Shown here piece after piece: positions 6,436-10,481 of a stretch of 10,481 nucleotides of DNA. Location of the stretch: positions 1 to 10,481 of the forward strand of contig CAAELZ010000094.1 of NCBI GenBank assembly GCA_900756945.1, read 5' to 3'. Under the pieces are notes generated by a model. It was not told the DNA's origin and made no database searches. It saw nothing but the letters and a program-made list of their open reading frames with translations. This stretch comes from an uncultured Collinsella sp. Its GTDB lineage: Bacteria > Actinomycetota > Coriobacteriia > Coriobacteriales > Coriobacteriaceae. Both the position numbers and the translations under genes were made by a program. Each line of letters begins with the position of its first letter. Within the stretch, counting starts at the first letter, position 1.

Positions 6436-7305
6436 TCATTTTCCGAGCCAGTTTTTGAACCACCACTCCATGGAGCGGCTCATCTCGGCCATAAAGGGGC
6501 TCGTGTGTTTGCGGGTGTAGATATCCACCACGCGCTCCCCCACCTCGCGGGCATGCGGGCGAAACATCGCGTCCATCTCGGCCACCTGCGCGTCCATGGT
6601 CGCGGCATCCGCGCGGCAGTAGCGCTCCTCGTGCACCAGGTTCACCACGGGGTGCGCGATTGCCGGGCGCTCCTTACGGGGCGTGCCGATGATGAGCATC
6701 GATAGCGGCATGGTATAGGGCGGCAGATCGAGCAGCTCGGCAACTTCCTCGGCATTCTCGACGATATCACCGATGTAGCAGCTCCCCAGCCCCAGGGCCT
6801 CGGCGGCAACCACGGCGTTTTGTGCAGCGATCACGGCGTCCTGGGCCGCGATGGCAAAGTCGCCCAAACCCGGCGCGCGGCGGGGCGCCTTGCCCGTGCG
6901 CTCGACAAACTCGGGCTCAAAGCAGCCCACGTGCTCAAACAGATCGATCCACTTGGCATAATCGACCACAAATATAAGTGCCCAGGGCGCCTTGGCGATC
7001 ATGGGCTGGTGATCGCACAGGTCGGCCAGACGGTCCAGCGTAGCCTGCTCGCGAATGCTCACGATGGAATACATCATCATGGCGCCTGCCGATGGCGCGC
7101 GACTCGCCGCATGCAAAATCGCCGCCCGCTGCTCGTCGGTCACCGCTACGGGACGGTCACTGTCATCGCGCGCGAAGGCGCGCGTAGACGAACGGTGCTC
7201 CAAAATGTCCAGCACCGCGTTGCCCGTAGTCTCGACCGGATAGCCGCCCGCGTCCATGCCGGCACCCACGTCGCCCGCACTCGTCATACAAACCCGCTCG
7301 TTCAT
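6436..7305 (-). CDS. Nitroreductase-family FMN oxidoreductase
   Basis: This is a 289-aa predicted soluble flavoprotein. Nitroreductases use FMN and NAD(P)H to reduce nitro groups, quinones or other acceptors. The FMN-contact motifs are HRSSTRAF (37-44), ASRAPSAGAMMMYS (67-80) and the region DAVIAAQNAVVAAEALGLGSCYIGDI (from 156) with GLGSCYIG (172-179). PLSMLIIGTPRKERP (200-214) is the usual late strand-turn. The last ~60 residues, with aromatic ending MEWWFKNWLGK, are longer than in minimal family members. The ATG at 7305 has GAGG 8 nt upstream. Met7 and Met17 are possible later starts, because conserved sequence begins only near residue 30. The physiological substrate cannot be told from sequence. 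It is transcribed toward kup with a 157-bp gap and diverges from the LTA-synthase gene, so it is probably a single-gene unit. No convincing promoter was found in its 214-bp upstream gap. Confidence 0.88.
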   Translation of the reverse strand: MNERVCMTSAGDVGAGMDAGGYPVETTGNAVLDILEHRSSTRAFARDDSDRPVAVTDEQRAAILHAASRAPSAGAMMMYSIVSIREQATLDRLADLCDHQPMIAKAPWALIFVVDYAKWIDLFEHVGCFEPEFVERTGKAPRRAPGLGDFAIAAQDAVIAAQNAVVAAEALGLGSCYIGDIVENAEEVAELLDLPPYTMPLSMLIIGTPRKERPAIAHPVVNLVHEERYCRADAATMDAQVAEMDAMFRPHAREVGERVVDIYTRKHTSPFMAEMSRSMEWWFKNWLGK

Positions 7306-7507
7306 CGCCTCATCCTCGCCATTTCTTTAAGAAGCCTTTACGTTTCCGTGTAATTCCCGTCCATTATCGCGCAGGTCGCCACTACATTGCGCCACACCGC
7401 CACACGTGCGCGTTAATATGGCTGGTTGTTGTGCGCAGCCACCAATTGCAGCGCATATCTTGGTAACAATCGGGTAAACCCCCGCTTTCGTAGGTTTTAA
7501 GTTTGTG

Positions 7508-7512
7508 AGGAG
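7508..7512 (+). promoter_or_regulatory. Ribosome binding site of the LTA-synthase-family gene
   Basis: AGGAG, 7 nt before the ATG at 7520. It decides the start: the in-frame GTG at 7505 would begin 3 bases before this site and has no site of its own. No clear -35/-10 pair was found in the divergent gap 7306-7519. Confidence 0.75.
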
Positions 7513-7519
7513 TCTCAGC

Positions 7520-9820
7520 ATGTTCGCTGCCGCCATCTCGCTCGTCGGTCTTGCGGCGACCGTCTACCTTGTCTTGCGCGAGGCCAAGGCCATTCGCGCA
7601 CAGTCGGGCACCGTCGCCAAAGGCGCCATCGCCTGGAGTGTCGCCTTCGGCCTGTTCCAGCTCTTTTTGACCATTTGGGGCGCCATTGGCCTCGTCGCCC
7701 AAAACGAGCCGCTCGCCTTTGTGATGCTCATCCTGACCAACGCCATCCTTACCGGATGCGCCTGGGCCAGCATTGCCCGCGACCGCATCGCACCGCGCGT
7801 CTTTGCGTTCGCCTCGGCCGACGCTCCCGCCCCCACTGGCAAGCTCGCCCGCCTGCGCGGCGCCTTTGTGGGCAAACCGCTCGTCGCCGCCGTCCTGTGC
7901 CTGCTGCTCGCCGGCGTCTTTGCGCTGCTGGGCATGGAGGTCTCGTCCAACCACGACTTTACCTGGGTCTACCCCCTGTGCATCCTGCTCGAGTGGGCCA
8001 TCATCACCGTGCTCATGACCGGCCTGTTCTTCCTATTCCAGCGCCACGGCGCAGCTCCCGCGGTCCTGGCCTTTGCCCTCTTTGTCCTGGGCATTGCCGA
8101 GTTCTTCGTCATCACGTTTAAATCCATGCCCATCCAGCCGGGCGACCTTTCGGCCATCTCCACCGCCGCCGCGGTCGCCGGCAACGGCTACACCTTCTCG
8201 ATCTCGCTGTTCTGCGTGCTGTCCATGGGCTTTACCGCCATCGCCATGCTGCTGTGCGAGTACGCCGGCCTGGTCGCGCCGCATCGCCAGAAGGGCGCCG
8301 CCAACGCCAAGCGCATGCTGCTCACCAACCTGCTCGTGGCGGCACTGTGCCTGGGCGGCGTGACCGCGCACGTCACCCTCATCGACTACTACAACACCCT
8401 CGGCATCACCGTCTACACCTGGCGCCCGCTCGAGAGCTACTGGCGCGAGGGCTATCTGCCTGCCTTTATTAGTGCAGCGCAGTCTATCAAGCCGCCCAAA
8501 CCCGCCGACTACTCCGTCGATGACGCCAAGGCCACGCTCAAAAAGTACGCCAAGGCCTACGACAAGTCCGACGCCGCCAAGAGCGACGAGCGCACCGCCG
8601 CAAAGGAGCAATTCGACAGCGAGAAGCCCACGGTCATCGCCATCATGAACGAGACGTTCTCGGATCTGTCGATCTACCAGAACATGCGCGCCGGCTACGA
8701 GGGTCCGCAGTACTTTAAGAGCCTGTCCAACTGCCTCAGCCGCGGCAAGCTCTATGTGAGCGCCTACGGCGGCGGTACCGCCAATACCGAGTTTGAGTTT
8801 ATGACCGGCAACTCCATGGCCAACCTTGGCTCGGGCGTGTACCCCTACACCATCTACAACATGGAAACGACTGGGAACCTGGCAGAGCAGTTCAAGTCGC
8901 TCGGATATTCCACCACGGCCATGCACCCCAACCACGCAACCAACTGGAACCGCGAGAACGTCTACAAGGACTTTGGCTTTGACCAGTTCCTGTCCATCAA
9001 CGACTTCCAGGGAGCCGATACCCTGCGCGGCATGGTGACCGACCAGGCTACCTACGACAAGATTCTTGAGCTGCTCGACCAGAACGCCGATCCGCAGTTT
9101 ATCTTCGACGTGACCATGCAGAACCACTCGGGCTACGACACGGGCCTGCTGCCGGTCGACAAGCAGATGCACCTGAACATCGACACGACCGACCTGGACG
9201 CCAAGACCGTCGAGGACGGCACGCTCTCCGATGTCGACGAGTATGTCTCGTGCATCGAGCAGTCCGACCAGGCGCTGCGCTACTTCCTTAACGCCTTAAG
9301 CAAGCTCGACCGCAAGGTGGTCGTGGTGTTCTGGGGCGACCACCAGCCGTTCTTCCCGTCCAAGTTCAATGACAAGTGGTTTACCGGCGAGGACGACGCC
9401 ACGCATCAGGAGCGTCTGTGGCAGACCGACTACATCATCTGGGCCAACTACGACGTTGCCGGCTGCGACCAGACGAGCGAGGTCGACGACCTGTCCACCA
9501 ACTACCTGTCCACCCAGCTTATGCAGCTGATCGGCGCCCCGCTGACCGACTACCAGAAGGCGCACATGACGCTGCGCGAGTCGCTGCCCGCCATCAACTC
9601 GGTGGGCTACGAGGACGCCAGCCTGCGCTGGGCGCTCTCCTCCAACGTCACCGGTGACGACGCCGCTGCCGCAGCCGCCACCAAGGCGCGCGAGGATTAC
9701 GCCAAGATGCAGTACTACGAGATGTTCCGCGACGGCAAGAACGTCTATACGGAGCACTTCCAGACCGAGGCCAACGAGACCGACCCCAACCTGGCGCCGG
9801 GTACGACCAAGATCAAGTAG
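7520..9820 (+). CDS. LTA synthase / phosphoglycerol transferase family membrane sulfatase-fold enzyme
   Basis: This is a 766-aa protein with an N-terminal membrane part and an extracytoplasmic catalytic domain. Hydrophobic segments lie at about 2-20, 36-60, 65-85, 120-139, 149-173, 178-200, 225-249 and 266-285; the PGDL motif (207-210) is common in the family. Residues ~330-366 are a Lys/Asp/Ala-rich linker. The catalytic domain begins at PTVIAIMNETFSD. Expected active-site residues are E378, nucleophile T420 in YGGGTANTEFEFMTG, H536 in MQNHSGYD, and D607/H608 in FWGDHQPFF. These correspond to the Glu, Thr, Asp and His metal/nucleophile set of Staphylococcus aureus LtaS. Family members move glycerol-phosphate from phosphatidylglycerol to a lipoteichoic acid chain or a glycan. 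Which acceptor applies here is not decidable, so no symbol is given. At 766 aa it is longer than S. aureus LtaS (646 aa), with extra membrane segments and an Ala-rich stretch (DDAAAAAATKA) near the C-terminus. The stop is followed within 20 bases by a large inverted repeat. Confidence 0.9.
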   Translation: MFAAAISLVGLAATVYLVLREAKAIRAQSGTVAKGAIAWSVAFGLFQLFLTIWGAIGLVAQNEPLAFVMLILTNAILTGCAWASIARDRIAPRVFAFASADAPAPTGKLARLRGAFVGKPLVAAVLCLLLAGVFALLGMEVSSNHDFTWVYPLCILLEWAIITVLMTGLFFLFQRHGAAPAVLAFALFVLGIAEFFVITFKSMPIQPGDLSAISTAAAVAGNGYTFSISLFCVLSMGFTAIAMLLCEYAGLVAPHRQKGAANAKRMLLTNLLVAALCLGGVTAHVTLIDYYNTLGITVYTWRPLESYWREGYLPAFISAAQSIKPPKPADYSVDDAKATLKKYAKAYDKSDAAKSDERTAAKEQFDSEKPTVIAIMNETFSDLSIYQNMRAGYEGPQYFKSLSNCLSRGKLYVSAYGGGTANTEFEFMTGNSMANLGSGVYPYTIYNMETTGNLAEQFKSLGYSTTAMHPNHATNWNRENVYKDFGFDQFLSINDFQGADTLRGMVTDQATYDKILELLDQNADPQFIFDVTMQNHSGYDTGLLPVDKQMHLNIDTTDLDAKTVEDGTLSDVDEYVSCIEQSDQALRYFLNALSKLDRKVVVVFWGDHQPFFPSKFNDKWFTGEDDATHQERLWQTDYIIWANYDVAGCDQTSEVDDLSTNYLSTQLMQLIGAPLTDYQKAHMTLRESLPAINSVGYEDASLRWALSSNVTGDDAAAAAATKAREDYAKMQYYEMFRDGKNVYTEHFQTEANETDPNLAPGTTKIK

Positions 9821-9866
9821 CGGGTCGCTCATAACTGAAGCGTCTGTCCGGGCGGAGGCATATAAG

Positions 9867-9944
9867 GTTCCCTGCTCGGACAGTCCTGCGCAAGACGGAG
9901 GCCACATTAAGTGGCCTCCTTTGCGTGCGGAACTCGCGATGAAC
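9867..9944 (+). repeat. 78-bp block, left copy of an inverted pair
   Basis: The block from GTTCCCTGCT to CTCGCGATGAAC recurs on the opposite strand at 10402-10478 (77 bp). By eye 74 of 78 positions agree: one deleted base, one substitution near 9878, and a paired change in the hairpin stem (G9898/C9918 here, A/T in the other copy). The outer end overlaps the left arm of the 31-bp inverted repeat, which the right copy does not share on its inner side. Confidence 0.85.
9897..9922 (+). terminator. GGCCAC hairpin 1, probable terminator of the LTA-synthase transcript
   Basis: GGAGGCCAC (9897-9905) and GTGGCCTCC (9911-9919) form a perfect 9-bp stem with ATTAA loop, followed by TTT. Additional pairing of CGCAA (9889-9893) with TTGCG (9921-9925) is possible around it. 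The T-run is short, so termination strength is uncertain. Confidence 0.55.
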
Positions 9945-10023
9945 CTTATATGCCTCCGTCCGGACAGACGCCTTGTTGTTGGAGCGCGGCTTGTCATGGG
10001 GGTACCCGCAACATATATAAGTT

Positions 10024-10050
10024 GAAGGCCACATTAAGTGGCCTTCTTTG
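10024..10050 (+). terminator. GGCCAC hairpin 2, left border of the alternating array
   Basis: GAAGGCCAC (10024-10032) and GTGGCCTTC (10038-10046) with ATTAA loop are followed by TTTGTATT. With its tail it is a perfect 27-bp inverted match to 10423-10449 at the far side of the array. It could be a second, back-up terminator for the LTA-synthase gene or the end of a repeat element. Confidence 0.6.
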
Positions 10051-10054
10051 TATT

Positions 10055-10349
10055 CGGAAAGTGTGTCCCGGAATCTGCCTTCGGAATGGGACGCAGTTTC
10101 CGCTTGAGGGCCTGTTGGGAAAGCGCATCCCACTTCAAGAGTAAATTCCGGGTCGCACTTTCCGCTAAGGCTCTCAACCGGAAAGTGCATCCCATTCCAA
10201 GCCTTAATTCCGGGACATAGTTTCCGGACAAGACATCAACCGGAAAGTGGGGACCACTCTGAGCGCCGATTCTGGGACACACTTTCCGAAACCCCGCCCA
10301 TCCGGAAAGCCCGTCCCGCTCTGAATACATCCGGGCATGGAATATCCGC
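10055..10349. repeat. BIME-like array: alternating ~21-bp motifs with 62-bp period
   Basis: Forward copies have GGAAA at 10056, 10118 (as GGGAAAG), 10180, 10242 and 10304, exactly 62 bp apart. Reverse copies have TTTCC at 10097, 10159, 10221 and 10283, also exactly 62 bp apart; a fifth, decayed reverse copy lies near 10343. The motif consensus is about CGGAAAGTGYGTCCC, followed by either GGAAT-like or ATTCC/ACTCT-like bases. Each forward/reverse pair spans 46 bp and could fold as a hairpin; linkers between pairs are 16 bp. Stem mismatches (for example G against G at the sixth position in the first and third pairs) are not compensated, hinting at DNA-level rather than RNA-level constraint. No cas genes and no identical repeat/spacer pattern, so this is not CRISPR. 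Confidence 0.85.
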
Positions 10350-10401
10350 TTATTAGGCCTTCCATCAATAAAGGGGCGCCCTCCCGAGCGGCGGGCTCGA
10401 A

Positions 10402-10478
10402 GTTCATCGCGAGTTCCGCACGCAAAGAAGGCCACTTAATGTGGCCTTCGTCTTGCGCAGGACTGTAGAGCAGGGAAC
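10402..10478 (-). repeat. 77-bp block, right copy of an inverted pair
   Basis: Reverse complement of 9867-9944 with about four differences. Together the copies bracket a ~612-bp segment containing the array, like terminal inverted repeats. The window ends 3 bases later, so its outer boundary cannot be seen. Confidence 0.85.
10427..10449 (-). terminator. GGCCAC hairpin 3, right border of the array, facing left
   Basis: GAAGGCCAC (10427-10435) and GTGGCCTTC (10441-10449) form a 9-bp stem with a TTAAT loop; on the minus strand it is followed by TTTGCG. The orientation suits a terminator for a gene coming from the right, outside the window, but the T-run is short. Confidence 0.5.
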
Positions 10479-10481
10479 TTC

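Larger units (their letters stand above)
9840..9971. repeat. 31-bp inverted repeat enclosing a hairpin
   Basis: The arms 9840-9870 and 9941-9971 are complementary at 30 of 31 positions. They include CGTCTGTCCGG, GGAGGCATATAAGGTTC and their complements. The 70-bp interior holds the hairpin at 9897-9919, giving a cruciform-capable 132-bp unit 19 bases after the LTA-synthase stop. The left arm contains CTGTCCG (9844-9850), which could pair either with CGGACAG at 9877-9883 or with the same heptamer at 9961-9967 in the right arm, so two structures compete in a nascent transcript. Confidence 0.85.
9821..10481. other. Gene-free repeat island downstream of the LTA-synthase gene
   Basis: There is no credible gene in these 661 bases. 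Frames here are short, unlike known proteins, and cut through inverted repeats. The stretch contains a 31-bp inverted repeat around a hairpin, a 78-bp block repeated in inverted orientation at both ends, three GGCCAC/GTGGCC hairpins and a 62-bp-period alternating array, each listed separately. The hairpin tails at the left point rightward and the one at the right points leftward, as expected if the island lies between convergent genes, the right one beyond the window. Confidence 0.85.

Noticed and set aside
7306..7519. Promoters in the divergent nitroreductase/LTA-synthase gap
   Set aside because: Several hexamers (TTGGTA at 7460, GATAAT on the minus strand near 7363-7368) were examined, but none has a partner at acceptable spacing, so no promoter is called.
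8033..9172. Minus-strand frame (379 codons) opposite the LTA-synthase gene
   Set aside because: Gly/Val/His-rich shadow of a strongly supported gene, with no domain and no upstream signals.
10055..10349. CRISPR array
   Set aside because: The period is regular, but copies alternate in orientation, are degenerate, and are separated by short linkers. There is no identical direct repeat with unique spacers and no cas gene.
10034..10435. Minus-strand frame (133 codons) through the repeat island
   Set aside because: Its protein simply repeats translated copies of the array motif (FRKVCPRIG, FPVDVLSG and similar). It is a product of the 62-bp periodicity, not evidence of a gene.

Overview
The window is about 10.5 kb of GC-rich bacterial DNA, with strong third-position GC bias and long antisense shadow frames. 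Gene content and protein sequence suggest a Coriobacteriia actinobacterium, most like Collinsella. That assignment comes from general resemblance; no search was run. Five complete genes and one partial gene account for nearly everything up to position 9820. The last 660 bases hold no gene but are densely packed with structured repeats.

Layout. (1) 1-1676, plus strand: the 3' part of a fused RlmK/RlmL 23S rRNA methyltransferase, entering from the left edge. (2) 1680-1746: a long hairpin between convergent genes. (3) 1771-6278, minus strand: a potassium block read kup, kdpD, kdpE. Kup is the uptake transporter. KdpD is a short sensor kinase without the usual N-terminal cytoplasmic sensor domain, and KdpE is its response regulator. 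kdpD and kdpE are tightly coupled, but a strong intrinsic terminator sits between kup and kdpD, about 20 nt before the kdpD start codon. No kdpFABC is present in the window, so this two-component system may well serve kup or a distant locus. (4) 6436-7305, minus strand: an FMN nitroreductase-family enzyme. (5) 7520-9820, plus strand: a membrane-anchored LTA synthase/phosphoglycerol-transferase-type sulfatase-fold enzyme, divergent from the nitroreductase.

(6) 9821-10481: the repeat island. A 31-bp inverted repeat encloses a GGCCAC/GTGGCC hairpin just after the LTA synthase gene. The core of this unit (78 bp) reappears inverted at the right end of the window. Between the two copies lies a second GGCCAC hairpin, then an array of about ten degenerate copies of a ~21-bp motif (consensus near CGGAAAGTGYGTCCC). 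The copies alternate strictly in orientation and repeat with an exact 62-bp period. The arrangement resembles the BIME mosaics of enterobacteria but has a different sequence. It is the most unusual thing in the window.

Two smaller palindromes (4145-4179 and 6404-6430) share a CAAAGG...CTGTCCC...TTTG core in opposite orientations and look like members of another dispersed repeat family. In one case the repeat, next to a T-tract, forms the terminator between kup and kdpDE.
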